From Lachnospiraceae bacterium (lineage in GTDB: Bacteria > Bacillota > Clostridia > Lachnospirales > Lachnospiraceae), in the NCBI GenBank assembly GCA_014804795.1, contig JAAUZC010000036.1, positions 1 through 64,000 of the forward strand: a stretch of DNA of 64,000 nucleotides. Reading direction: 5' to 3'. Every line of letters begins with the position of its first letter. The first letter of the stretch is position 1. Below the pieces are notes generated by a model. That model did not search any database. It had not been told where the DNA came from and was given only the letters and a program-made list of their open reading frames with translations. The position numbers and the translations under genes were made by a program. Below are positions 8,481-16,316 of the stretch, in pieces.

Positions 8481-9266
8481 ATGCTGACACAGTTTTCAAG
8501 AACGGAATTATTGTTGGGAAAAGAGGCGATGAACAAATTATCCGGCTCAAGAGTTGCGGTTTTCGGGATCGGAGGAGTGGGAGGATATGTCTGTGAAGCC
8601 CTTGTGAGGAGCGGAGTCGGGGCATTTGATCTGATCGATGATGATAAGGTCTGCCTGACAAATTTAAACAGGCAGATCATAGCTACCCGAAAAACCATAG
8701 GAAAATATAAGGTGGAAGTGATGAAAGAGCGGATTCTTGAAATCAATCCTGACGCAAATGTCATAATGCATCAATGTTTTTTCCTGCCGGAAAATGCAAA
8801 TGAATTTCCCTTTGAAGAATATGATTATATTGTGGATGCGGTAGATACGGTTACCGCTAAAATTGAACTTGTTATGAAGGCGCAGGAAAAAAATGTGCCT
8901 GTTATCAGCAGTATGGGTGCCGGGAATAAATTAGATGGCAGTCAGTTCAGGGTTGCCGACATCTATAAGACACAAATGTGCCCTCTGGCAAAGGTCATGC
9001 GGAGAGAACTGAAAAAACGCGGCGTAAAGAAATTAAAAGTCGTATATTCCGAAGAAAAACCTATAAGACCGTTTGGGGATATGTCAATTAGTTGCAGAAC
9101 AAATTGTATTTGCCCGCCTGGGGCAAAGCATAAGTGTACAGAACGAAGAGATATACCGGGCAGTGTGGCTTTTGTGCCGTCTGTGGCAGGACTGATCATT
9201 GCGGGGGAAGTAGTGAAAGATCTGTGCAGGGAAGAAATTGAGACGATAAATGGCAGCAGGATTTAA
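8481..9266 (+). CDS. tcdA: tRNA threonylcarbamoyladenosine dehydratase TcdA (ThiF family)
   Basis: 261 residues, the usual TcdA length. TcdA uses ATP to cyclise the threonylcarbamoyl group of t6A at position 37 of ANN-decoding tRNAs. The Rossmann glycine loop is VFGIGGVGGYVCEAL (about 28-42), followed by LIDDDKVCLTNLNRQI with the DxDxVxxxNxNRQ adenylation motif, then a conserved DAVDTVTAK and SSMGAGNKLD. An AAGGAG site is ten bases before the ATG. HesA/MoeB-type adenylating enzymes are related, but the lack of a partner thiS or moaD and the overall length favour TcdA. It is divergent from the L,D-transpeptidase gene. Confidence 0.9.
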   Translation: MLTQFSRTELLLGKEAMNKLSGSRVAVFGIGGVGGYVCEALVRSGVGAFDLIDDDKVCLTNLNRQIIATRKTIGKYKVEVMKERILEINPDANVIMHQCFFLPENANEFPFEEYDYIVDAVDTVTAKIELVMKAQEKNVPVISSMGAGNKLDGSQFRVADIYKTQMCPLAKVMRRELKKRGVKKLKVVYSEEKPIRPFGDMSISCRTNCICPPGAKHKCTERRDIPGSVAFVPSVAGLIIAGEVVKDLCREEIETINGSRI

Positions 9267-9282
9267 ATTCCCGCTGCCATTT
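9248..9282. terminator. Two-way terminator hairpin between tcdA and rubredoxin
   Basis: AAATGGCAGC (9248-9257) pairs with GCTGCCATTT (9273-9282), with two more G-C pairs inside and an AT-rich loop. The arms carry A on one side and T on the other, so it can end transcription from both directions. It overlaps the last codons of tcdA and lies 18 bases past the rubredoxin stop. Confidence 0.65.
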
Positions 9283-9300
9283 TCAGATAAAAATCTAATC

Positions 9301-9471
9301 TTACGGTGTTTCTACTACTTTCTTAAACATGGATTTGTCGATGCCGCATATCGGGCATACCCAGTCGTCCGGCAGATCTGTGAAAGCCGTTCCGGGAGCG
9401 ATGCCATGTTCCGGATCGCCTTTTACAGGATCGTAAGTGTAACCACAAGGATTGCAAAAATATTTGTCCAT
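9301..9471 (-). CDS. Rubredoxin
   Basis: A 56-residue protein starting at ATG 9471 with AAGGAG eight bases upstream. Two CxxC pairs, C6-x2-C9 (CNPCGY) and C39-x2-C42 (CPICGIDK), make the single-iron site; the spacing, the aromatic residues and [13 protein letters not shown] are textbook rubredoxin. It carries electrons in the cytoplasm, here most likely to the rubrerythrin encoded 84 bases upstream on the same strand, as part of the peroxide defence of an anaerobe. Confidence 0.95.
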   Translation of the reverse strand: MDKYFCNPCGYTYDPVKGDPEHGIAPGTAFTDLPDDWVCPICGIDKSMFKKVVETP

Positions 9472-9555
9472 AATTGAAATCTCCTTTTCCTTTGTATTAT
9501 ATTACTGCTCCGGATCGTTATATATGCGGAGCAGATTTTGCAGAGAACGTACCGT

Positions 9556-10095
9556 TTAGCCGAAGTATCTGTCTAACAGACCCTTAAACGCTTTGCCGTG
9601 TCTTGCCTCGTCGCGTGCCATTTCATGAACAGTGTCATGAATAGCATCCAGGTTAGCAGCTTTTGCTCTCTTAGCAAGATCAAACTTACCGGCAGTAGCA
9701 CCGTTTTCAGCTTCTACTCTCATCTCAAGGTTTTTCTTTGTGGAATCGGTTACAACTTCACCGAGCAGCTCTGCAAATTTAGCAGCATGTTCAGCTTCTT
9801 CATAAGCAGCTTTTTCCCAGTAAAGGCCGATTTCAGGATAACCTTCTCTGTGAGCTACTCTTGCCATAGCAAGGTACATACCTACTTCAGAACATTCGCC
9901 GTTGAAGTTTGCTCTTAAGTCTGCCAGAATATCTTCAGAAACGCCTTTTGCTACGCCTACAACATGCTCTGCAGCCCATGTCATTTCTTCGCCCTGTGCT
10001 GTGAACTTATCGGGGCCAACGCCACACTGAGGACATTTCTCGGGTGCCTGATCTCCCTCGTGAACATAACCGCATACCTGACATACAAATTTCAT
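9556..10095 (-). CDS. Reverse rubrerythrin (rubredoxin domain first)
   Basis: 179 residues. The rubredoxin-like iron site is at the N-terminus (C5-x2-C8 in [10 protein letters not shown] and C21-x2-C24 in CPQCGVGP), and the ferritin-like di-iron domain follows. Its helices carry the ligand motifs [24 protein letters not shown] and [13 protein letters not shown]. This domain order is the reverse of classical rubrerythrin and is typical of Clostridia. These proteins reduce hydrogen peroxide to water with electrons from rubredoxin or NADH oxidoreductases. The gene lies 34 bases after perR and before the rubredoxin gene, so peroxide induction through PerR is likely. Confidence 0.95.
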   Translation of the reverse strand: MKFVCQVCGYVHEGDQAPEKCPQCGVGPDKFTAQGEEMTWAAEHVVGVAKGVSEDILADLRANFNGECSEVGMYLAMARVAHREGYPEIGLYWEKAAYEEAEHAAKFAELLGEVVTDSTKKNLEMRVEAENGATAGKFDLAKRAKAANLDAIHDTVHEMARDEARHGKAFKGLLDRYFG

Positions 10096-10129
10096 TGTTT
10101 TAGTCTCCTTTTCTTTTTACATATTTTAT

Positions 10130-10546
10130 TTAAACCGGGGAAACACCCGGCTGTAAACCTGAAGTTTTCTTGCAGCAGTTGCCGCAGACACCATAAAAAT
10201 AGGTAATGTGCCCGGCAATCTGTCCGTCAAAGTTGACGCCGGCGATATCTTTTATTGTATCAATATTATCCATTTGCAGATCGATCACACTGCCGCATTC
10301 ACTGCAGATAAAATGATAGTGCGGAAAAGTTTTTGCATCAAAATGATCAACTCCGTCTCCCACATTCAGTTTCTGAATCTCGCCCAGATCCGTGAGAAGC
10401 TGAAGATTCCGGTAAACCGTACCGAGACTGATATTGGGGAATGTTTCCCGAACATCCATATAGACCATATCCGCCGTAGGATGGTCTTCTCTATGCATAA
10501 GGTTTTCCTTGATAACTTCTCTCTGCCTGCTGTATTTCAGTGCCAT
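10130..10546 (-). CDS. perR: Peroxide-sensing Fur-family repressor PerR
   Basis: 138 residues: a winged-helix domain (about 1-65, ISLGTVYRNLQLL recognition helix) and a dimer domain. The regulatory metal ligands expected for PerR are present at H22, D70, H76, H78 and D89, and the structural zinc Cys pairs at C81/C84 and C121/C124. PerR with iron represses peroxide-defence genes until a ligand His is oxidised. It is the first gene of an operon with the rubrerythrin and rubredoxin genes, so self-regulation is likely. Fur and Zur are related, but H22 in the HPTAD context and the neighbours favour PerR. Confidence 0.9.
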   Translation of the reverse strand: MALKYSRQREVIKENLMHREDHPTADMVYMDVRETFPNISLGTVYRNLQLLTDLGEIQKLNVGDGVDHFDAKTFPHYHFICSECGSVIDLQMDNIDTIKDIAGVNFDGQIAGHITYFYGVCGNCCKKTSGLQPGVSPV

Positions 10547-10584
10547 AAGATCTCCTTGATAAAAATAGGAATGATTACTAATTT

Positions 10585-10612
10585 AATATAACATAAATCC
10601 GGCACTTGTCAA
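10585..10612 (-). promoter_or_regulatory. Promoter of the perR-rubrerythrin-rubredoxin operon
   Basis: On the minus strand a perfect TTGACA (10612-10607) is followed by 16 bases and TATATT (10590-10585). The transcript would start close to AT-rich sequence containing ATTAGTAAT, which may hold the PerR operator, though no clean box is seen. AAGGAG precedes the perR ATG. Confidence 0.65.
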
Positions 10613-10688
10613 CATCTACAGCATATTTTTATATTTTTTTTAGAAGATTATTCTGCTCTTTTTACAAAAGAAAACCAATAATATGATA

Positions 10689-10750
10689 TAATAACCGCAG
10701 GAGAAAAATAAGCGACTGCGAAGCAGGCATTTATTTTTCTGCGGTTATTA
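10689..10750 (+). repeat. Long hairpin in the leader of the kinase/regulator operon
   Basis: TAATAACCGCAG at 10689-10700 is exactly complementary to 10739-10750. After a three-base bulge (10701-10703) the arms continue as AAAAATAA (10704-10711) with TTATTTTT (10731-10738), and the loop itself contains CTGC-GAA-GCAG (10716-10726). It lies in the gap between divergent perR and the kinase gene. Confidence 0.7.
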
Positions 10751-10754
10751 ACGA

Positions 10755-10822
10755 GCAAATGTCCGATAAAATCGGACGAGGGAGCGCAATGCGAACAAAG
10801 TTCGCATAAAGCGCGGATTTGC
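10755..10822 (+). promoter_or_regulatory. Three-way-junction inverted-repeat element
   Basis: A closing helix GCAAAT (10755-10760) with ATTTGC (10817-10822) encloses two perfect seven-pair hairpins with AAA loops: GTCCGAT/ATCGGAC (10761-10777) and TGCGAAC/GTTCGCA (10790-10806). The second is lengthened by GCGC (10784-10787) with GCGC (10811-10814). The element ends about 32 bases before the kinase ATG, so it would be in the 5' leader or in the promoter. I recall similar GC-rich palindromes before operons in Lachnospiraceae, but that is memory, not a search. Confidence 0.6.
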
Positions 10823-10854
10823 GAGTATAGATAATATAATCCAGGAATTGCGTA

Positions 10855-12057
10855 ATGAAATTAAAAACAAGACTGTTAATAGCATTTTTAATTATGATAT
10901 TTGTGCCGCTGATCCTGACGGTTGTTGCATTCTACACGATCGGCGCGATCATTGTGGGAGAGGAGCATCAGTTTTCGCTGGAACCGGCAGCGCTTCTTCG
11001 CATTAAGGAACTGATCCCGCCGGATTTTCTGGGTTCCATGACAATAGCGATAGCGTTAATTCTTGTATTTACGGCACTTGTGCTGAGTTTATGGATCTAC
11101 TCCAGTGTATTTAACCCGGTGCAGGAACTGAATATCGCGATGAAAAATATTGCGGAAGGAAATCTGGATTATCAGATACCTACGCCGAGCGATAAACAGA
11201 GGGGAGAGATGGCGGAGCTTGCTATTAATTATGAAGATATGCGGCTTCGGCTAAAAGAGTCCACGGAGGAGAAACTGCAGCGCGAAAATCAGAATAAGGA
11301 ATTGATTTCCAATATCTCCCACGATCTGAAAACGCCGATCACGGCAATCAAAGGCTATGTAGAAGGAATTATGGACGGCATTGCCAATACGCCGGAAAAA
11401 ATGGATAAATATATCCGGACGATTTATAATAAAGCAAACGATATGGACAGGCTGATCAATGAACTGTCGCTTTATTCCGGAATTGATACGAACCGGATTC
11501 CCTATAATTTCCACAGACTGAATGTGGCGGATTATTTTCAGGATTGTCTGGAAGAGGTGGGGCTTGATCTGGAATCGGAGGATATTGAGCTGAGTTATTC
11601 CAATCTGGTGACGCCGGAGACAATGGTGATCGCCGACCCCGAGCAGTTAAAGCGGGTTATCAACAATATCGTAAGCAACAGTGTGAAGTATCAGGATAAA
11701 AAACCGGGCAGTATTGACATTCGTATTTTGGATGAGATAGATTCGATTCGCATTGAAATAGAAGATAACGGCAGAGGCATCGCGCAGAGGGATCTCCCGA
11801 AAATATTTGAGCGATTTTACCGGACGGATGCGTCAAGAAATTCTACAAAGGGGGGCAGCGGTATTGGGCTTTCCATTGTAAAGAAGATCATAGAAGATCA
11901 CGGAGGATATATCTGGGCCACCAGCAAAGAGGGCGAAGGAACCTGCATGCATATTGTGTTACGAAAATATGAGGAAGTAAGACAGGAACGGGAAAGCTAT
12001 GATGTGGATGACAGTGCATCGGAAAATACACCAAAGAGAAACCCGATAAAGAAATAA
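10855..12057 (+). CDS. HAMP-containing membrane sensor histidine kinase
   Basis: 400 residues. Two membrane segments (about 7-29 and 60-82) are joined by a short outer loop of about 30 residues, so little extracellular sensing domain exists. A HAMP linker (about 83-135) leads to HisKA with His156 in ISHDLKTPITAIKGYVEGI, then an ATPase domain with NNIVSNSVKY, DNGRGI and GGSGIGLSIVKKI. The C-terminal 25 residues are polar. It autophosphorylates and passes phosphate to the response regulator encoded 36 bases downstream. The short loop suggests sensing within the membrane or through another protein, as in intramembrane-sensing kinases. The signal is unknown. Confidence 0.9.
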   Translation: MKLKTRLLIAFLIMIFVPLILTVVAFYTIGAIIVGEEHQFSLEPAALLRIKELIPPDFLGSMTIAIALILVFTALVLSLWIYSSVFNPVQELNIAMKNIAEGNLDYQIPTPSDKQRGEMAELAINYEDMRLRLKESTEEKLQRENQNKELISNISHDLKTPITAIKGYVEGIMDGIANTPEKMDKYIRTIYNKANDMDRLINELSLYSGIDTNRIPYNFHRLNVADYFQDCLEEVGLDLESEDIELSYSNLVTPETMVIADPEQLKRVINNIVSNSVKYQDKKPGSIDIRILDEIDSIRIEIEDNGRGIAQRDLPKIFERFYRTDASRNSTKGGSGIGLSIVKKIIEDHGGYIWATSKEGEGTCMHIVLRKYEEVRQERESYDVDDSASENTPKRNPIKK

Positions 12058-12093
12058 AATAGTGACAGATCCATAGAAAGGCAGGAAATGGCG

Positions 12094-12783
12094 ATGAGTA
12101 AGATATTAATTATCGAAGATGAAGAATCTATTGCGGATTTGGAAAAGGACTATCTGGAACTGAGTGATTTTCAGGTGCATATTGAAAACAGTGGGAATGG
12201 CGGTCTGGAGGCGGCGCTTGCAGAGGATTTTGATCTGGTAATACTGGATCTGATGCTGCCGGGCATGGACGGTTTTGAGGTGTGCAGGAAAATTCGCGAG
12301 AAAAAGGATATTCCTATTTTAATGGTGTCAGCGAAAAAAGATGACATTGATAAGATCAGAGGCCTGGGATTGGGGGCAGATGATTATATGACGAAACCGT
12401 TCAGCCCCAGTGAGCTGGTGGCCCGCGTAAAGGCCCACATGGCACGTTATGACAGACTGGTCGGTTCCGCACAGAAGCGCAATGACATTGTGGAAATTCG
12501 CGGTATTAAGATTGATAAAACGGCCAGACGCGTCTGGATAGACGGGGAGGAAAGAACATTTACAACAAAGGAATTTGACCTGCTGACTTTCCTTGCTGAA
12601 AATCCGAATCACGTCTATACAAAGGAAGAATTATTCCGCGAAATCTGGGATATGGATTCCATCGGCGATATTGCTACGGTGACAGTGCACATTAAAAAGA
12701 TTCGTGAGAAAATTGAGTTTGATACGTCTAAGCCGCAGTATATAGAGACAATTTGGGGGGTAGGGTATCGGTTTAAAGTCTGA
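12094..12783 (+). CDS. OmpR-family response regulator
   Basis: 229 residues from ATG 12094; an earlier in-frame ATG at 12088 abuts the AGGAA site, so the second start fits better. The receiver has the acidic pocket IIEDEES, phosphorylated Asp52 in VILDLMLPGMDGFEV and a Lys in DDYMTKPFSP. The C-terminal winged helix has FDLLTFLAENPNHVYTKEEL and VTVHIKKIREKI, and ends in the standard YIETIWGVGYRFKV. It binds DNA when phosphorylated by the kinase just upstream. A strong terminator follows, so the pair forms its own operon. Confidence 0.93.
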   Translation: MSKILIIEDEESIADLEKDYLELSDFQVHIENSGNGGLEAALAEDFDLVILDLMLPGMDGFEVCRKIREKKDIPILMVSAKKDDIDKIRGLGLGADDYMTKPFSPSELVARVKAHMARYDRLVGSAQKRNDIVEIRGIKIDKTARRVWIDGEERTFTTKEFDLLTFLAENPNHVYTKEELFREIWDMDSIGDIATVTVHIKKIREKIEFDTSKPQYIETIWGVGYRFKV

Positions 12784-12800
12784 GAATACTCCGTATCGGA

Positions 12801-12833
12801 AAGCTTCAGGGGGAAAGCCCCTGAAGCTTTTTT
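12801..12833 (+). terminator. Intrinsic terminator after the response regulator
   Basis: AAGCTTCAGGGG (12801-12812) pairs perfectly with CCCCTGAAGCTT (12818-12829) around a five-base loop, followed by TTTT (12830-12833). Confidence 0.9.
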
Positions 12834-12859
12834 GTACGGTAAATTTTTAATACTCTGAT

Positions 12860-13987
12860 TCAGATTGTCTCAAGATATGCCGAGATGTATTTTAAAGCGG
12901 CACCTTTCGCAGCGGAATTTTTTCCGCACAATCCCCTGTTGATGAAACTATAGTCTACCCGAAATGCCGACTGTTCTCGCACATAGTCCTCTAAAAGACG
13001 GATATCTTCGTCTGTCATAAAAGAATCCAGATACCCACCAATGATAATTTCACTTCCGCAGACCATGCGGATATTGTCAATAGCAAGAGCCAGTTTGCGA
13101 AGATACCCATTCCAAATCTTTTGTTCTTTTATCTGTCCCTGGCGAAGTCTTTCAAAAAATACCGGAATTTCCATATCAATACTGGCACGCAGACTGTTTG
13201 CAGAGCAGTAGGTTTCCACACAGCCGCGTTTTCCGCAGTAGCAGGGGAGTCCGTCGGGAATGAGGCACATGTGCTCGATAGCACTGTTCATTTCTGCATT
13301 TCCCCGGTGTGGTACGCCGTTAAAAATCAGAGTTCCGCCGAAATGCGGATTTAAGGATAAATAAACGGCTTCTTTTAGATTTTTACGACGCCATATTTCA
13401 GCAACGGCGGCGGCATCTACATTGTGCAGCAGGCAGCAGGACCAGGGGAGCAGCCGGGAGAAGGCGGCTCGGGTAAGATTCTGCGTATTCATCGCATCAC
13501 CATAGATTATGGAATTGCCATCTGCAGATACGATACCCTGAAGGGAGATACCAACGCCCAGAATCAGATCCGGAGAAAAGCCGCTGTCATCCACGAAAGT
13601 TCGTATGCTGTCGGCAAACTGTCGTCTGTAGGAATCTGAATTGCTGTAGAGTAACGGCAGGGAGCAGGCGGATACGGTTTCCCCAAAAAGATCAAGAATG
13701 ACAAGCTGTATGTTATCTTCCCATATATCTGCGCCCACTGCCAGACGGATTCGGGAATTACAGTGGTAGGCCTCAGCCTTCCGGCCACCAGTGGATTCTA
13801 AATTCCCGTCCTTAATCACCAGACCTTCCTCCAGAAAATCCGACAGGTTCTGCGCTACAGTGGGACGGCTCAACTGAAGAGCCTGCGCGATGGCAGGCCG
13901 TGAGGTACTTATATTTTCGTATATAAAACGGTAAATTTGACTGCGGTTGCTTTTTCGAATATCAGCGGCTGACATCGTTTCTTTCAT
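12860..13987 (-). CDS. ROK-family transcriptional repressor
   Basis: 375 residues from ATG 13987, which has GGAGG eight bases upstream; the longer frame starts before that site. The N-terminal winged helix (STSRPAIAQALQLSRPTVAQ, about 29-48) is followed by the ROK sugar-kinase-like domain with AVGADIW, ILGVGISLQG and the zinc-binding cluster CYCGKRGCVETYCS. ROK repressors of the NagC/XylR type release DNA when a sugar or sugar phosphate binds. The gene is divergent from a sugar ABC operon whose promoter contains an 11-bp inverted repeat, so control of that operon is the obvious role. The sugar is not known. Confidence 0.9.
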   Translation of the reverse strand: MKETMSAADIRKSNRSQIYRFIYENISTSRPAIAQALQLSRPTVAQNLSDFLEEGLVIKDGNLESTGGRKAEAYHCNSRIRLAVGADIWEDNIQLVILDLFGETVSACSLPLLYSNSDSYRRQFADSIRTFVDDSGFSPDLILGVGISLQGIVSADGNSIIYGDAMNTQNLTRAAFSRLLPWSCCLLHNVDAAAVAEIWRRKNLKEAVYLSLNPHFGGTLIFNGVPHRGNAEMNSAIEHMCLIPDGLPCYCGKRGCVETYCSANSLRASIDMEIPVFFERLRQGQIKEQKIWNGYLRKLALAIDNIRMVCGSEIIIGGYLDSFMTDEDIRLLEDYVREQSAFRVDYSFINRGLCGKNSAAKGAALKYISAYLETI

Positions 13988-14047
13988 AATAACAGCCTCC
14001 ATTATGTAAAATTATTTTGTAAATGTATTGAGAAAACACTTTTGTTT

Positions 14048-14076
14048 AAAATAACAATTTTAAAAGTTGATGTCAA
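14048..14076 (-). promoter_or_regulatory. Promoter of the ROK repressor gene
   Basis: On the minus strand a perfect TTGACA (14076-14071), 17 bases, then TATTTT (14053-14048), some 60 bases before the ATG at 13987. Confidence 0.6.
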
Positions 14077-14161
14077 TTAAAATTGGTGAAAAAACAGAAA
14101 AAATGTTACTTTTTGGTGAATATTACTGAAAATATAACAGTAATTTTGATGAAAATTACCT

Positions 14162-14200
14162 TTGAAAAATATGTTTCTATATAGTAGACTAGAAACATAT
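14162..14200 (+). promoter_or_regulatory. Sugar-operon promoter with overlapping operator palindrome
   Basis: TTGAAA (14162-14167), 17 bases, TAGACT (14185-14190). Over it lies a perfect inverted repeat: ATATGTTTCTA (14169-14179) and TAGAAACATAT (14190-14200) with ten bases between. A repressor bound there would block the polymerase. A second, smaller repeat, ATTACTG/CAGTAAT, is at 14122-14144. The divergent ROK regulator is the likely ligand-responsive protein, by inference from position. Confidence 0.55.
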
Positions 14201-14248
14201 AAGTAAAATACTTTTACAAAACTTACTAACAAAATGGAGGAAACGAAC

Positions 14249-15301
14249 ATGAGAAAAAATTTCTTAAAAAAGGCAGCGGTAGGGATGTGTGTAATTACCA
14301 TGCTGGCGGCTTTGACAGGATGCGGCGCGAAGAATGAACCGGCACCGGCTGAGAGTGCAGCACCGCAGGAAGAGGAAGCGGAACCGGAGGAGAGCGAAGC
14401 CGCGGAGAGTACTGCGGATGCGAGCGAATCCAAGAGCATCTACATCATCGCACCGGAGACTGGCAATGCTTGGGTCAGACTGAAACAGGGTGTGGATGCA
14501 GCCTGTGCAGAGTATGGCTGGGAAGGGACGCTGACAGCGCCTACACAACCGTATGATCCGGTTGAGATGGCGGAACTGTGTGGCACAGCAGTAAATGCCG
14601 GTGCAGATGTTATCATGATCTTTACAGCGGACACAGAATTCTTCAAAGATGTTATTGAGGAGGCGAAAGACCGCGGTGTTTACATGATCTCCATCGCAAA
14701 ACCCAATGAGTACTGTGACCTGCGTGTGGGAACCGACGATGTGGAAATGGGTCAGAACTTTGCAGAAGCACTGGTGCAGGCTATGGGAGATACACCGATC
14801 AAAGTGATTGAGATGATGAGTGATGTAACTTCTGAAGGACAGATGGGTCAGATTACACCGTTTGAAGAGAAGCTGAAAGAGCTGGCTCCCGATGCTGAGA
14901 TCGTAGACAGAATTGACTGCGATTACAATACAGCTACGGCGGCAGATAATATGTCTGCAGTTTATGGGGCACACCCGGAAGCAAACTGTGTTATTTCCAT
15001 CGACGGAGCCGGTGCGGTTGGCTGTGCTACCTTTGTAAATGAGAAAGATCTGGAAGGACAGTTTCTGGTTGTCGGCGTCGATGATGATGCGGCTGTTATA
15101 AATTGTATGCTGGAGGGAACAATCGGGATTACTGTTGTAAACCAATGGTATGAGTACGGTTATCAGGCAACACAGTTTGCTTATCAGCATCTGGTGGAGG
15201 GCAAAGAGCTTGACTTCAATCAGGGCGTAAACAGCCTGATCCTGACACCGGACAAGGCGGAAGCTTATGCGGTGGAAAACAATATTGATCTGAATCAGTA
15301 A
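14249..15301 (+). CDS. Sugar ABC transporter substrate-binding lipoprotein
   Basis: 350 residues from ATG 14249 with GGAGG eight bases before it. A basic head and hydrophobic stretch end in the lipobox LTGC, so the mature protein is lipid-anchored outside the membrane. An acidic Ala/Glu/Ser-rich linker of about 40 residues follows, then a periplasmic-binding-protein type I fold (ribose/galactose class): SIYIIAPETGNAWVRLKQG, NAGADVIMI, SIDGAGAVG and VVGVDDDAAV. It delivers a sugar or related small molecule to the permease encoded next. The ligand is not evident. It heads a four- or five-gene operon under a probable ROK operator. Confidence 0.9.
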   Translation: MRKNFLKKAAVGMCVITMLAALTGCGAKNEPAPAESAAPQEEEAEPEESEAAESTADASESKSIYIIAPETGNAWVRLKQGVDAACAEYGWEGTLTAPTQPYDPVEMAELCGTAVNAGADVIMIFTADTEFFKDVIEEAKDRGVYMISIAKPNEYCDLRVGTDDVEMGQNFAEALVQAMGDTPIKVIEMMSDVTSEGQMGQITPFEEKLKELAPDAEIVDRIDCDYNTATAADNMSAVYGAHPEANCVISIDGAGAVGCATFVNEKDLEGQFLVVGVDDDAAVINCMLEGTIGITVVNQWYEYGYQATQFAYQHLVEGKELDFNQGVNSLILTPDKAEAYAVENNIDLNQ

Positions 15302-15335
15302 AACGATAGTTTGCCATCCGGGAGGTAATTCGGAA

Positions 15336-16301
15336 ATGAAAAAAAGTAAAACGAATATTTTAAATATGGTATTAGCACAAAAAGAGATTGGTGCAGTGCT
15401 GCCACTTGTCATTTTGATGATATGTGTGTTGGTTGTTAATCCGGCATTTTACGGAAGTGCAAATATATTTGATGTGTTGCGAACGACAGCATTTGCATTT
15501 TTCCTTGCAGTCCCGGTTACTTTCCTGATGGCATCCGGCGGAATGGATCTCTCTATCGGTGCGGTGGTCAGCATCGGAGGAGTTATTGTGGGGCAGGCGA
15601 TGCGGGCAGGCCTTCCGATCTGGCTCAGCATTTTGCTGGCGATGTTTGGCGGCTGTATCGTCGGTTTTGTAAACGGAATTTCTATTGTGAAATTCCGTCT
15701 GCCGGCGTTTATCATCACGTTGGCGACACAGTACTGCGTCAACGGTATCAACAGCGTCTGGACAAACGGTAAGAGCATTACAGGGCTGTCAGACAGCTTC
15801 AAAAATCTCGGGCAGTACCGCCTGTTGGGTGTAGTGCCGATTCCGATTTTGTATGCCCTGATCTTCGGTATCATCGGATGGATCGTTTTGACCCAGACAA
15901 AGATCGGCCGGGCGGTGTTAGCTGTTGGCGGCAACCGTGATGCGGCTTATCTGGCCGGAATCAACGTGACGGCTACTCAGGTTGCCATTTACGTCATCAC
16001 GGCTGCAATGGCAGCGCTGACCGGAGTGGTCTATGCAGCCAGATTCGGAGCGGTTCAGACATCTATCGGCAGTGGTATTGAGCTCACTACTATCGCGGCA
16101 GTTATCATCGGCGGGACAAGTATGTTCGGCGGCGTGGCAACCATGGTCGGTTCTCTTCTGGGATGCCTTCTGGTTTCAACGATTTCCAATGCGTTAGTAT
16201 TAATGGGGATTTCCGTGTATTGGCAGAATCTGATTTTCGGTCTGATTCTAATCGCGGCACTTTACATAGACCGGTATCGTCAGAAAATTATCAATTCCTG
16301 A
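15336..16301 (+). CDS. Sugar ABC transporter permease (RbsC type)
   Basis: 321 residues, strongly hydrophobic with eight to ten membrane segments, the normal size for the BPD_transp_2 family. The family marks are SGGMDLSIGAVVSIGGV (about 67-83) and the cytoplasmic coupling loop GGNRDAAYLAGINV (about 198-211), which docks with the ATPase. GGGAGG precedes the ATG. It forms the membrane channel with itself and the double ATPase encoded ten bases downstream. The same fold also serves purine nucleoside importers, but the RbsB-like binding protein and ROK gene point to a carbohydrate. Confidence 0.92.
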   Translation: MKKSKTNILNMVLAQKEIGAVLPLVILMICVLVVNPAFYGSANIFDVLRTTAFAFFLAVPVTFLMASGGMDLSIGAVVSIGGVIVGQAMRAGLPIWLSILLAMFGGCIVGFVNGISIVKFRLPAFIITLATQYCVNGINSVWTNGKSITGLSDSFKNLGQYRLLGVVPIPILYALIFGIIGWIVLTQTKIGRAVLAVGGNRDAAYLAGINVTATQVAIYVITAAMAALTGVVYAARFGAVQTSIGSGIELTTIAAVIIGGTSMFGGVATMVGSLLGCLLVSTISNALVLMGISVYWQNLIFGLILIAALYIDRYRQKIINS

Positions 16302-16316
16302 TGCGGAGGTGTGGAG

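Noticed and set aside
14264-15412. 382-codon minus-strand frame opposite the sugar-binding protein
   Set aside because: It is the antisense shadow of a clear lipoprotein gene, full of Cys, His and Arg as expected from reversed coding DNA.
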